A stretch of DNA of 64,000 nt, taken from Winogradskyella echinorum (GTDB taxonomy: Bacteria > Bacteroidota > Bacteroidia > Flavobacteriales > Flavobacteriaceae). Of this stretch, positions 37,895 through 46,777 are shown one piece after another. Positions within the stretch are counted from its first letter, which is position 1; the number at the start of each line of letters is the position of its first letter. Location: the NCBI RefSeq assembly GCF_014297365.1, contig NZ_JACOQD010000001.1, positions 806,001-870,000 on the forward strand, read 5' to 3'. A program made the translations under genes and the position numbers. A model generated the notes under the pieces. The model had not been told where the DNA came from and ran no database searches. It saw only the letters and a list, made by a program, of their open reading frames with translations.

Positions 37895-40618
37895 TTACAA
37901 CTTATATCTTATACTTAACATTACAATTCTCGGAAGCGTAAAGACCCTGTGATTTGAAATTAAAACGTCTGAAAACCTGTTGTCGATTTTAACATCGTTA
38001 TTTAGAAAGTTTTTAGCAGAAAGCTCAAAACTCAGAGGGTTATTTTTTTTCTTATAAACAACAGACGCATTCGCAATTTGATAGCTATTAGTTTGATTGT
38101 TTTGGTTTTTATTGGATGTCATTTCATAATTAGTACTAAATGTAAAATTATTTAGGAAATCGATATTGGCACTTAGATATATTCTATCAGATTCAAGAGA
38201 AGTGTTACTTAACCCACTGAACTGAGAAAAGGATTTTGTGTATTTAGCACTTATTCTAGGTAGTTTTTTATCTGCCGTTCTCAACATTAACGTCATGCTT
38301 TGTCTGTTCCTGTTATTTAAAGTGCTTTCATCATTTACAACTTGTAAATATTCTGACCAGGTAAAAGTTGGTCTAAATGAAAGTTTGAATTTATTTATTT
38401 GCTTTTCAATAGCGCCAGATAGTCTTGCATTGATTTCTGGTGTGTCGACGATATCTGGGGTAACTAGATTATCTATGTCTATGAATTGAATACTGTTTCT
38501 GATACTACGTATTTTTTTATTATAAATTGCATCAACATAAATGATCAAGCCTTTGTAAAGGTTGCTTTTGGTGTAATTTAAAGTAGCATTGTGAAACCTT
38601 TCATTTCTTAGCAATGCATTCCCTTGATAAATTGAATTGTAGTTAAGTATGCTAAATTGCTCTAATAGCTGATTTGCTAGAGGAAACTTGTTTGAAAATT
38701 TATATTCAAATTTTATGTTATCTCTTGGGTTAAAATCATATTGGCTGTTCCATATAGGCTCTAGTAAGGTTGTGTTTATTTTGTAAGTGTTTCTTTGTTT
38801 AGAATTTAAACTATAGAAATTGCTAAAAACAGAGAACTTGTTTTCCCATTTTCCGATTTTTAATTTATACTCCAATCCTAAATAAAAATTATTTAGAGTA
38901 TATCTAATTTGGTTACTAAATTCATCTGTGAAAAGATTGACGTTGCTACCATCATTTAATCGTTGTTGATCTAGAGTTTCAAATTTCGTTACATCTAAAC
39001 TGTTTCCAATATTTATATAAATGTGATTTAAATTATTTAGAACCAGATAATGTTTTGCCAAAAAATCTATATTGTTGTTAGTAAAGTTTTTGAACTGTAA
39101 AAGATTGTAGATGTCATCAGGTTGATAAGTGACAAATGAATTTAATATGGGTACATTAGAGTTCCAATCATTTTCAATCGCTTTGTCTTCGTAACTATGG
39201 TCAATTACTACTGAGGTTATATTTTTGCTATCGAATTTTTTATGCCATTCCAAAAATTGATTTACCCTGCTATTATTGGTGGTTTCATTGTTTTCAAACA
39301 ACCTCATTTGGTTGTCTAAAACAGATTCTAGGACGTTGTTATTATTTGGTTTCACTAACTGAAATTGTCCATTATAGATTAACCTAGAATTAGAGGTAGA
39401 GGTTTTATTGATTTTAAGATTTCCTATGGCTAATATTTCGTCATTTCTTATAGCAAATGTTCGTTCTTCAGTTCTAAATATATCGTTTTGTAAGTACTGT
39501 ATATCGCTTTCTTGTAGGCTGCTGTTTGAGCGTTTAGAAATTATTCCATAGGTCTCTACTTGTACATTAGGATTTAAATCAAAACTTAAGTTTATAGCAC
39601 CGAATTGAGATTTTGTTTCAATAACATCTGTGTTTTCACCTCCCACATTTAAAAGGTTATTTGTTCGATTTCTTTTAGTTGTATAATTGCTTTTTATATT
39701 TTGAAAACGCATGAGGTCTTCAAATGAGAATGAACGACTTCCAACGGTATTTAAGTCTCCAATAAAACTCAAACTTTTTTTTTGACTATATGAAAATAGA
39801 GCTGCGTGCAATATGTAAAACCCATTGTCATTAGCTACTTCTGCTCCCGCTTCTAAATCACCAAAAATAAATTTTTTCTTATCTTTTTTAAGTTTGACAT
39901 TAACAATAAGCTCATTGCTATCTGACACTTCTTTTAGAAAATTTACTTCGTTAAAGTTATCAATGGCTTCTATTTTATCTAGAGCATCTGCAGGTATATT
40001 TTCTATAGCTAGTTTTGTGCTTCCACCGAAAAAAGGTTTGTTTTCAACCAATACTTTTGATACGTCCTTACCTTGTACTTTAACAGTTCCATCGGCTTCT
40101 ACCTCAAAACCTGGTAGTTTTTCTAAAATGTCAATCATTTTAAATTCCTTACCATTAGTAAATTGGCTTACTTTATAAGTAATCGTATCTTTTTTTATTA
40201 AAATCGGCGTAGGTTTGTAATCAATGATAATTTCGTCGAGAGTTTCTGTTTTTACTATTAGAACAAAATGGTATTCTTTCTTTTTGAAGTCTACTAGTAT
40301 TTGAAGTTCTTCTTTTTTAAAACCTATGTAGGAAACACTGATTTTATAAGAAACTTCTTTTTCTAAATTTAATTTATATCTACCTAAATGGTCGGTAATT
40401 GCAAATTTTAGACTGTAATCATCTTGTATTGGTTCTGCAATTATATTTACATTTTGTAAAACGTTATTGAGGGAGTCCTTAACTGTTCCAGTTAAAATCT
40501 GTGAGTTTAGATGCACAGAAGAAAACCAAACCGATAATAAGAATATTTTTTTTAATGTTCTGTTTAGTCTAAAAGATAGGTTAGGTTTTCTTATTAAGTT
40601 TAAAAAACGATCATTCAT
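37895..40618 (-). CDS. Outer-membrane beta-barrel receptor with CarboxypepD_reg-like domain
   Basis: The 907-residue protein has an N-terminal signal region (hydrophobic KKIFLLSVWFSSVHLNSQ, residues about 24-41, in a long basic leader), a CarboxypepD_reg-like domain (about 42-130, ILTGTVKDSLNNVLQNVN), a plug-like domain (about 150-235, with VEADGTVKVQGKDVSKVLVE) and a long barrel. It is close to the TonB-dependent receptors usually found with GLPGLI proteins. The GLPGLI gene lies 26 bases upstream on the same strand, so the two are likely one operon. The ligand may be peptide-like, but this is uncertain. Confidence 0.88.
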   Translation of the reverse strand: MNDRFLNLIRKPNLSFRLNRTLKKIFLLSVWFSSVHLNSQILTGTVKDSLNNVLQNVNIIAEPIQDDYSLKFAITDHLGRYKLNLEKEVSYKISVSYIGFKKEELQILVDFKKKEYHFVLIVKTETLDEIIIDYKPTPILIKKDTITYKVSQFTNGKEFKMIDILEKLPGFEVEADGTVKVQGKDVSKVLVENKPFFGGSTKLAIENIPADALDKIEAIDNFNEVNFLKEVSDSNELIVNVKLKKDKKKFIFGDLEAGAEVANDNGFYILHAALFSYSQKKSLSFIGDLNTVGSRSFSFEDLMRFQNIKSNYTTKRNRTNNLLNVGGENTDVIETKSQFGAINLSFDLNPNVQVETYGIISKRSNSSLQESDIQYLQNDIFRTEERTFAIRNDEILAIGNLKINKTSTSNSRLIYNGQFQLVKPNNNNVLESVLDNQMRLFENNETTNNSRVNQFLEWHKKFDSKNITSVVIDHSYEDKAIENDWNSNVPILNSFVTYQPDDIYNLLQFKNFTNNNIDFLAKHYLVLNNLNHIYINIGNSLDVTKFETLDQQRLNDGSNVNLFTDEFSNQIRYTLNNFYLGLEYKLKIGKWENKFSVFSNFYSLNSKQRNTYKINTTLLEPIWNSQYDFNPRDNIKFEYKFSNKFPLANQLLEQFSILNYNSIYQGNALLRNERFHNATLNYTKSNLYKGLIIYVDAIYNKKIRSIRNSIQFIDIDNLVTPDIVDTPEINARLSGAIEKQINKFKLSFRPTFTWSEYLQVVNDESTLNNRNRQSMTLMLRTADKKLPRISAKYTKSFSQFSGLSNTSLESDRIYLSANIDFLNNFTFSTNYEMTSNKNQNNQTNSYQIANASVVYKKKNNPLSFELSAKNFLNNDVKIDNRFSDVLISNHRVFTLPRIVMLSIRYKL

Positions 40619-40644
40619 GCAATTTGTGGCAGAGCACTATATTT

Positions 40645-41376
40645 TTAGTTTTTTAATTGCTCTTTGGCTTTTTCGTGCCTTCTATTGATTTCTTCTTCGG
40701 TTAAAAGTTCTCCCTTAGTTGGTTTTTTAATTTTAACTTCTTTGGCTTTCTCAAAGAAATCTATACTTTCAACTACATAACCTCTATTATCTTCAGACAA
40801 TTCTAAAATTAAACCAGGAAGACCACTATACCTTAACGGACCTAGTTGTACAGGTATTTCAGGACAATACCACGCAATAACTTCCCAGGGAAACTCCCTG
40901 CCTCTCCACTTTTGTATATACGTATACGTGGCTTTAAAACATTTATAGCCACTGATTGTTTTGGTTTCAGACGTTAAGTTCCATTCTACAAAACTGGCTT
41001 TTCTTGACTTTAATATGGTACCGAAAGCGTAATAAAGTTGCTCCAGCAATAAATCCTCATCTTTATTGATGTAGAGATTGTCAAAGCCATAAAACAAACC
41101 TGTCACGTATTCTTTAGTTTCTTGGTTTTCGTGTTCAGAAATTAAACTATTTCCTAAGTAAAATATCGATTCTGATGGATTAAAATCTAGATTGAACGTT
41201 AACATTTTAGCCATCATTTCTTCATCCAATCGTTCTTGGTAACGCATTATGTCCTTTTCTCGTAGTTCCTCAGTTGCTTCTGATTTAGCAAAATAAGCTT
41301 TATAGGTTATGCGGCCATGCTCTTGTGCCAAAGCGCAATTACAGATTAGAAATATTAATATTAAAATTTTTTTCAT
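40645..41376 (-). CDS. GLPGLI family secreted protein
   Basis: The 243-residue protein has a signal peptide (residues 1-17, ending ALAQ) and the family signature SGLPGLILEL near residue 190. Family proteins occur in Bacteroidota next to outer-membrane receptors, and no biochemical activity has been established. The central part has YKCFKATYTY and the WYCPEIPV strand, giving two conserved cysteines. It lies between a small cysteine-containing peptide gene upstream and the receptor gene downstream, all on the minus strand. A terminator-like hairpin separates it from the peptide gene. Confidence 0.92.
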   Translation of the reverse strand: MKKILILIFLICNCALAQEHGRITYKAYFAKSEATEELREKDIMRYQERLDEEMMAKMLTFNLDFNPSESIFYLGNSLISEHENQETKEYVTGLFYGFDNLYINKDEDLLLEQLYYAFGTILKSRKASFVEWNLTSETKTISGYKCFKATYTYIQKWRGREFPWEVIAWYCPEIPVQLGPLRYSGLPGLILELSEDNRGYVVESIDFFEKAKEVKIKKPTKGELLTEEEINRRHEKAKEQLKN

Positions 41377-41399
41377 ATTGAGGACTTTTATTGATTAAA

Positions 41400-41435
41400 A
41401 ATTACCATTTAGAAATTTTAATCTAAATGGTAATT
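41400..41435 (-). terminator. Terminator or attenuator between the peptide gene and GLPGLI
   Basis: ATTACCATTTAGA at 41401-41413 pairs perfectly with TCTAAATGGTAAT at 41422-41434 around an 8-base loop. In the minus-strand RNA the stem is followed by a short U-run. It lies about 40 bases past the peptide gene stop and about 25 bases before GLPGLI, so it could lower downstream expression. Confidence 0.65.
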
Positions 41436-41475
41436 CATTATTGAGATAACGATTTTAAACAAAATCTGCTATTAA

Positions 41476-41712
41476 TTATTGACACTCAGGTGAATTGGCT
41501 CTACAATCATTTAAGTCTTTTGACCATTTCTTAAGTGTTCTATCACTCCCATCATCTCTAGAGTCCGCATAAGCGATGCAACCACCACAATCATTTGGGT
41601 CTAAAAGCGTATTTTCAAAATTATTATTTGTAGTTTTAGTTTCAGTATTACTGTTCGCAAACGAAAATGATATAGCAAATACTAATATCGCAGATAAACA
41701 TAAATTCTTCAT
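41476..41712 (-). CDS. Small secreted cysteine-containing peptide
   Basis: The 78-residue product has a clear signal peptide (residues 1-19, LCLSAILVFAISFSFA). The mature part of about 59 residues is polar, with Cys42, Cys45, Cys70 and Cys77 (DPNDCGGC near the middle and a C-terminal ECQ), so two disulfides are possible. I do not recognise a family. It is the first gene of a minus-strand group with GLPGLI and an outer-membrane receptor and is followed by a strong hairpin. A secreted peptide taken up or recognised by the receptor system is one idea, but nothing shows it directly. Confidence 0.7.
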   Translation of the reverse strand: MKNLCLSAILVFAISFSFANSNTETKTTNNNFENTLLDPNDCGGCIAYADSRDDGSDRTLKKWSKDLNDCRANSPECQ

Positions 41713-42009
41713 AATTTTTAAGTTTTTAACCCATCATACTTTTCAAAGACAGGTTGATTAATAATTAATTTCTCCCTAAACCATAGGGAATAGAAACCTT
41801 TTAAATTTAGAAGTCATTTGTTTTCTCACATAAGGGCATGAGAAGCAGAAGTCATTTAATTAGAAGTCCTTTTTTGCGCTATCAATAAAATTCTTAAGGG
41901 ATTAAAATAAAAAAGCCTGCGCAAGCTATATGTTAACATTTTTGTTGTCTATATTGTAAAGAGCGACTTCTTAAATTACTCTAAACTTTACTTTCAACAC
42001 CATAAATTT

Positions 42010-42028
42010 AAAAAAAAAAAAAAAAAAA
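42010..42028. repeat. Homopolymer of 19 A
   Basis: An uninterrupted run of A in the non-coding region ahead of hmgA. It may be a slippage-prone tract affecting expression, or its length may be a sequencing artefact. Confidence 0.7.
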
Positions 42029-42064
42029 GCACCAAAGGAAATGTGAGAATTTTCTAAAAAAATT

Positions 42065-42089
42065 TTAATTACGGTTTTTCCGTAATTAA
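42065..42089. promoter_or_regulatory. Inverted repeat, possible operator upstream of hmgA
   Basis: TTAATTACGG and CCGTAATTAA are perfect complements separated by TTTTT. The core ACGG-N5-CCGT is 32 bases upstream of a TACATTTG box. On the minus strand the stem is followed after four bases by a run of U, so a terminator of an antisense RNA is another reading. Confidence 0.45.
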
Positions 42090-42120
42090 TTGATACACAA
42101 AACCTAAACTTTAACAATTT

Positions 42121-42128
42121 TACATTTG
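42121..42128 (+). promoter_or_regulatory. Possible -7 box of the hmgA transcript
   Basis: TACATTTG matches TAnnTTTG but lies 300 bases before hmgA, which would mean a long leader. No TTG at ideal spacing was found. Confidence 0.3.
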
Positions 42129-42427
42129 GAGTTTAACAATAATTTTTTTGTATTAAATTGAATTTAAAGTATAAGTTTTGGTTTTAAACTAAAATTTCTC
42201 AACTTTGTGAAACATGAAACCCTTCTGGCAAAACATAAAACTTCACCTTCATTTCCTTATTAAAAGGAATCCAGAATAGATATACATTCTAGTTTCTGTG
42301 TCCACATTCGCTAAAGTTTTAACGGAAGCGTAAAGCAGAAATCTCCTATTTTTTAATTACCTTTAAAATCAATTCGTTTCATACAAATAAACGTATAAAC
42401 AATTCAACGAATAAACAATTTTACAAG

Positions 42428-43585
42428 ATGCCATTCTATCATAAATTAGGAAAAATTCCACCAAAACGTCATACACAATTTAAAAAGCCCGACGGCACTT
42501 TTTATTACGAGCAGTTATTCGGAACCATAGGTTTCGATGGTATGTCCACCAACAGTTACCATGAGCAACGACCTACACAAGTCAAAGACATAAAAAGACA
42601 ATACAGTGTTGCACCAAAAGTAGCCAAGGCTAATAATATGCAATCCTACCGTTTACATGGTTTTAAAGTAAAACCAGAAAACGATTATTTAGAGAGTAGA
42701 AAAATAGTGCTTACTAATAGCGATTGTAATATCATATTAGCAGCACCAAAAGAATCTACAAGAGATTATTTCTATAAAAATACAGATGCAGACGAATTAA
42801 TCTTTATCCATAAAGGCACAGGAAAATTAAGAACTATGCTTGGTAATCTCGATTTTAAATATGGAGACTACTTATTAGTACCAAGAGGTATCATTTATAA
42901 GCTAGATTTTGATACAGAAGATAATCGTTTATTCATCGTTGAGTCTTACAGACCCATTTACACACCTAAACGTTACCGTAATTGGTTTGGGCAATTATTA
43001 GAACATTCTCCATTTTGTGAACGCGATTTACGCCAACCACAAGAACTAGAAACTTATAATGAATCAGGTGACTTTTTAATTAAGATAAAAAAACAAGACG
43101 ACATTTTTGATATGGTCTATGCCTCACATCCGTTTGATGTTGTAGGTTATGATGGCTATAATTATCCGTATGCGTTTTCAATTCACGATTTCGAACCTAT
43201 TACTGGTCGTGTACACCAACCGCCTCCAGTGCATCAAACTTTTGAAACCGATGCGTTTGTGGTATGCAGTTTTGTACCGCGTTTGTACGATTATCATCCG
43301 TTAGCTGTACCAGCTCCTTACAATCATAGTAATATAGATAGTGACGAGGTTTTGTATTATGTAGATGGAGACTTTATGAGCCGAAATGATATTGATGCAG
43401 GTCATATATCCTTGCATCCAGCAGGCATTCCTCATGGCCCTCATCCTGGAGCTATGGAACGAAGTATTGGTAAAGTAAAAACAGATGAATTGGCTGTTAT
43501 GGTAGATACGTTTAAACCATTAAAAGTAACAGAAGAAGCAATGAAAATTGCTGATGAGGATTATTTTAAGTCTTGGTTAGAGTAA
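42428..43585 (+). CDS. hmgA: Homogentisate 1,2-dioxygenase
   Basis: The 385-residue cytosolic iron enzyme opens the ring of homogentisate to maleylacetoacetate in tyrosine and phenylalanine breakdown. Visible family features are the N-terminal MPFYHKLGKIPPKRHTQF, the cupin strand ELIFIHKGTG near residue 118, the QPPPVHQTF-like PPPVHQTF near 275 and the metal-ligand region HPAGIPHGPHPGAMERS near 335. Bacteroidota forms are shorter than the roughly 440-residue proteobacterial enzyme. It is followed by an inverted-repeat spacer and hppD, which makes its substrate, so the two form a pathway unit. Confidence 0.95.
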   Translation: MPFYHKLGKIPPKRHTQFKKPDGTFYYEQLFGTIGFDGMSTNSYHEQRPTQVKDIKRQYSVAPKVAKANNMQSYRLHGFKVKPENDYLESRKIVLTNSDCNIILAAPKESTRDYFYKNTDADELIFIHKGTGKLRTMLGNLDFKYGDYLLVPRGIIYKLDFDTEDNRLFIVESYRPIYTPKRYRNWFGQLLEHSPFCERDLRQPQELETYNESGDFLIKIKKQDDIFDMVYASHPFDVVGYDGYNYPYAFSIHDFEPITGRVHQPPPVHQTFETDAFVVCSFVPRLYDYHPLAVPAPYNHSNIDSDEVLYYVDGDFMSRNDIDAGHISLHPAGIPHGPHPGAMERSIGKVKTDELAVMVDTFKPLKVTEEAMKIADEDYFKSWLE

Positions 43586-43587
43586 AC

Positions 43588-43665
43588 TGTCATTCCTGCG
43601 AAGGCAGGAATCTCATGAAAGAAATAAAAATAACAAACAAGATTCCTGCCTTCGCAGGAATGACA
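43588..43665. repeat. Inverted pair of 26-base palindromic repeats between hmgA and hppD
   Basis: TGTCATTCCTGCGAAGGCAG plus GAATCT at 43588-43613 is repeated as its reverse complement at 43640-43665, with a 26-base spacer. Each half is itself a hairpin (ATTCCTGC-GAAG-GCAGGAAT). It matches a common non-coding repeat type; the two copies can also pair with each other. Confidence 0.9.
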
Positions 43666-43677
43666 AATAATTAAAAT

Positions 43678-44838
43678 ATGTCAAAAGAAATAAAATCAGT
43701 AAACTACGGTTTAGAAAAAATATTTGAAGGAGCACAAGATTTTTTGCCACTTCTAGGAACTGACTATGTAGAATTCTACGTTGGTAATGCAAAACAAGCA
43801 GCACATTTTTATAAAACGGCATTCGGGTTTCAATCGCACGCATATCGAGGACTAGAAACTGGCTCTACAGATTCTGTAAGTTATGTACTTACACAAGACA
43901 AAATAAAATTGATGCTAACAACACCCTTAAATAGCAAATCACCAATAAACGACCATATTGTAAAACATGGAGATGGAGTTAAAATAGTTGCGCTTTGGGT
44001 AGAAGATGCTAAACAAGCCTATAAAGAAACAACATCTAGAGGTGCAAAATCTTATATGGAACCAGTTGTTGAAAAAGATGAACATGGTGAAGTCGTAAGA
44101 GCAGGCATATACACCTATGGTGAAACCGTACATATGTTTGTAGAACGTAAAAACTACAATGGAGCGTTTCTACCTGGTTTTGTGAAATGGGAATCTGATT
44201 ATAATCCACCAGCTGCAGGTTTAAAATACATAGACCATATGGTTGGTAATGTAGGTTGGAATCAAATGAATGTTTGGGTAAAATGGTACGAAGATGTTAT
44301 GGGATTTGAAAACTTTTTATCCTTTGACGACAAACAAATTCATACAGAATATTCAGCCTTGATGAGTAAGGTAATGTCTAATGGAAATGGACGTATAAAA
44401 TTTCCAATAAACGAGCCAGCAGAAGGTAAAAAACGTTCTCAAATTGAAGAATACTTAGATTTTTACGAAGGAGCTGGTGTACAGCATATCGCTGTTGCGA
44501 CTGATGATATTATAAAAACTGTGTCGCAATTGCGCTCAAATGGTGTAGAGTTTTTATCAACACCACCTGAAGAATATTATAGAGCAGTACCTGGGCGTTT
44601 AGAAGAATTTAGCCATGAACTAAGAGAGGATATAGAAAAATTAAAGTCTCTTGGTATTATGATAGATGCTGATGAAGAAGGCTATTTACTTCAAATATTC
44701 ACAAAACCAGTAGAAGATAGACCAACCTTGTTTTTTGAAATCATACAACGTATGGGAGCTCGTGGTTTTGGAGCAGGCAACTTTAAGGCATTGTTTGAAT
44801 CTATTGAAAGAGAACAAGCTAAGAGAGGTACATTATAA
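43678..44838 (+). CDS. hppD: 4-Hydroxyphenylpyruvate dioxygenase
   Basis: The 386-residue iron enzyme converts 4-hydroxyphenylpyruvate to homogentisate, the step before HmgA. Two VOC domains are visible (about residues 20-155 and 180-360). The iron ligands are His187 in YIDHMVGNV, His270 in VQHIAVATDD and Glu354 in LFFEIIQR. It lies 92 bases after hmgA with an inverted-repeat hairpin between them, which might lessen its expression relative to hmgA. A terminator-like hairpin follows at 44909-44944. Confidence 0.96.
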   Translation: MSKEIKSVNYGLEKIFEGAQDFLPLLGTDYVEFYVGNAKQAAHFYKTAFGFQSHAYRGLETGSTDSVSYVLTQDKIKLMLTTPLNSKSPINDHIVKHGDGVKIVALWVEDAKQAYKETTSRGAKSYMEPVVEKDEHGEVVRAGIYTYGETVHMFVERKNYNGAFLPGFVKWESDYNPPAAGLKYIDHMVGNVGWNQMNVWVKWYEDVMGFENFLSFDDKQIHTEYSALMSKVMSNGNGRIKFPINEPAEGKKRSQIEEYLDFYEGAGVQHIAVATDDIIKTVSQLRSNGVEFLSTPPEEYYRAVPGRLEEFSHELREDIEKLKSLGIMIDADEEGYLLQIFTKPVEDRPTLFFEIIQRMGARGFGAGNFKALFESIEREQAKRGTL

Positions 44839-44908
44839 AAGTAATATGTTTAGTTGATTCAGCATTAACAATAGTAATCCTTAATAGTGTGTGTTAATCG
44901 AATTAAAT

Positions 44909-44944
44909 AGCGAAGTCGACTTAGGTTTTCGCTTGTTTTTTAAT
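44909..44944 (+). terminator. Probable terminator after hppD
   Basis: AGCGAA at 44909-44914 pairs with TTCGCT at 44928-44933, with a 13-base loop and a following T-rich tract (TGTTTTTTAA). The stem is short, so this is moderate evidence. Confidence 0.5.
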
Positions 44945-45034
44945 CTTTTAATATATTTGGAATAGTAATTGTATTTAAGAAAATTGTAACACTAATTATG
45001 CGTTACATTAATTACATTTACAAACAATAAGGTT

Positions 45035-45829
45035 ATGAAACATCTATTTACAATAATATTGCTCCTTGTAGGATTACAAGCTCCTAATGTGCAGAAAGAA
45101 TCTGCATTTGGAGACGGAGAATGGTTTAAATTTAGAATGAGTTATAGTGGCTGGCTAAAAGCAGGTGAAGCCACATTAAATGTTGATGAGAAAAAATTAA
45201 ATGGAAAAACCGTTTTTCATGTTGTGGGCAAAGGAAAAACAACTGGCCTTGCTAATGCCTTTTTCAAAGTAAGAGACCGTTACGAAAGCTATTTTGATAA
45301 AGAAACAGGTGTGCCTTATAGATTTATTAGAAAAATAGATGAAGGCGGTCATACTAAAGATATAGAAATAAACTTTGACCAAAAAAACAGAAAAGCCGAG
45401 GTCTTTAATAAAAAAAAGAAAAAGGTAAAAACCATAACTACTGAACAAGACGTGCAGGATATGGTTTCTATGTATTACTATTTAAGAAACAACATAGATA
45501 TTGCAAGTTTAAGAAAAGGGGATGAAATAAAAACAAATATGTTTTTTGATGAAGAAAACTATGGTTTTAAACTTAAGTATTTAGGAAAAGAAACCATTAA
45601 AGTTGACATCAATGGTTCTGATGTAAAAGTAAAGACCCTTAAATTTAGACCTTATGTAATGGCTGGTCGTGTATTTAAAGAAGAAGAAAGTTTAACCCTT
45701 TGGATAAGTGCCGACAAAAATAAAATACCTTTGAAAATTAAAGCCGATTTAGCTGTTGGCTCATTGAGAGCAGATCTTGTTGAGTTTAAAGGCTTAAAAC
45801 ATTCATTAAAAATAGAATTTGAAGATTAA
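45035..45829 (+). CDS. DUF3108 periplasmic protein
   Basis: The 264-residue protein has a short signal-like N-terminus (MKHLFTIILLLVGLQA) and the DUF3108 pattern with FKFRMSYSGWLKAGEATLNV near residue 32, KVRDRYESYFDKETGVPYRF near 82 and PYVMAGRVFKEEESLTLW near 205. The family has no proven function and is thought to be periplasmic beta-rich. The stop lies 3 bases before the kynA start, so the two genes are co-transcribed. A link to tryptophan breakdown is not evident. Confidence 0.85.
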   Translation: MKHLFTIILLLVGLQAPNVQKESAFGDGEWFKFRMSYSGWLKAGEATLNVDEKKLNGKTVFHVVGKGKTTGLANAFFKVRDRYESYFDKETGVPYRFIRKIDEGGHTKDIEINFDQKNRKAEVFNKKKKKVKTITTEQDVQDMVSMYYYLRNNIDIASLRKGDEIKTNMFFDEENYGFKLKYLGKETIKVDINGSDVKVKTLKFRPYVMAGRVFKEEESLTLWISADKNKIPLKIKADLAVGSLRADLVEFKGLKHSLKIEFED

Positions 45830-45832
45830 TTT

Positions 45833-46765
45833 ATGTCAAATCAATCTAATTACGACGATATTTTAAAAGAGCTTCAAGAGAAGTACACCAAAATAGACCA
45901 AGATACAGATGATCATTTATACGGCTTGCTTTACAGCAAGCCGATTACTTATTGGGATTACATACAAACAGATGCATTGCTGAATCTTCAAATTCAACGG
46001 ACTACGCTTCCAGATGAAATGGTGTTTATTGCCTATCATCAAATCAACGAACTTATTTTTAAAATGATACTTTGGGAAATTTCTCAAGTAGCTGAAAAAG
46101 AAAATATAGATGTTACCTTTTTTGAAAGCAAAATAATGCGCATTAGTCGCTATTTTGATATGTTAACAACTTCTTTCAATATCATGAGAGAAGGAATGGA
46201 AGTTGAACAATACATGAAGTTTAGATACACCTTAACTCCAGCAAGCGGATTTCAGAGTGCTCAATATAGATTGATTGAATTTGCCTCTACAGAACTCATC
46301 AACCTTATCGATTATAGATTTAGAAAAGATATTGATAGAGATACCGCTTTTACGCACGCTTTTGAGCATTTATATTGGCAGGCCGCAGGAAAAGATCATA
46401 AAACAGGAAAAAAATCTACACTTTTAGTTAATTTTGAAAAACGATATAAAGACGAGTTTTTAAGGTTTATGGAAACTTACAATACTAAAAACCTTTGGAC
46501 ACGTTTTAAAGAATTACCATTAGAAGATCAAAAAGACGCAGATTTAGTGAAAGCCATGCGTCATTACGATTATACTGTTAATGTAACTTGGGTAATGGCA
46601 CATTATAATGCAGCGCGTCATTATATTGAAAGTGGCATTGGAGATGGTGAAGCTACTGGAGGAAGTGACTGGAAGAAATATATGCATCCAAAATATCAGA
46701 AACGTATATTTTTTCCAGAATTATGGAGTGACGAAGAAATAAAAAATTGGGGAAATAATTTATAA
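45833..46765 (+). CDS. kynA: Tryptophan 2,3-dioxygenase
   Basis: The 310-residue haem enzyme oxidises tryptophan to N-formylkynurenine, first step of the kynurenine route. Family motifs are ITYWDYIQTDALLNLQ near residue 40, FIAYHQINELIFKMILWE near 65 with the distal His, FRYTLTPASGFQSAQYR near 130 and NVTWVMAHYNAARHYI near 250. The gene starts 3 bases after DUF3108 and ends 12 bases before the M23 gene. Other kynurenine-route genes are not in the window. Confidence 0.94.
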   Translation: MSNQSNYDDILKELQEKYTKIDQDTDDHLYGLLYSKPITYWDYIQTDALLNLQIQRTTLPDEMVFIAYHQINELIFKMILWEISQVAEKENIDVTFFESKIMRISRYFDMLTTSFNIMREGMEVEQYMKFRYTLTPASGFQSAQYRLIEFASTELINLIDYRFRKDIDRDTAFTHAFEHLYWQAAGKDHKTGKKSTLLVNFEKRYKDEFLRFMETYNTKNLWTRFKELPLEDQKDADLVKAMRHYDYTVNVTWVMAHYNAARHYIESGIGDGEATGGSDWKKYMHPKYQKRIFFPELWSDEEIKNWGNNL

Positions 46766-46777
46766 TTAGCTTAATTA

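Larger units (their letters stand above)
41713..42427. other. 715-base non-coding region upstream of hmgA
   Basis: No gene of believable length is seen. It contains a TCCCTA/TAGGGA hairpin (41773-41789), short direct repeats of AGAAGTCATTT near 41810 and 41847, a run of 19 A residues (42010-42028), an inverted repeat (42065-42089) and a TACATTTG box (42121-42128). Promoters of the divergent peptide gene and of hmgA must lie here. The size is unusual for this compact region. Confidence 0.6.

Noticed and set aside
39825..40178. 117-codon plus-strand frame inside the receptor gene
   Set aside because: It is a shadow of the minus-strand barrel protein, with serine/leucine-rich sequence as expected from the opposite strand.
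43588..43665. Insertion sequence ends or CRISPR repeats
   Set aside because: Only two inverted copies with a 26-base spacer, no transposase or cas gene, and the unit is a common REP-type repeat.
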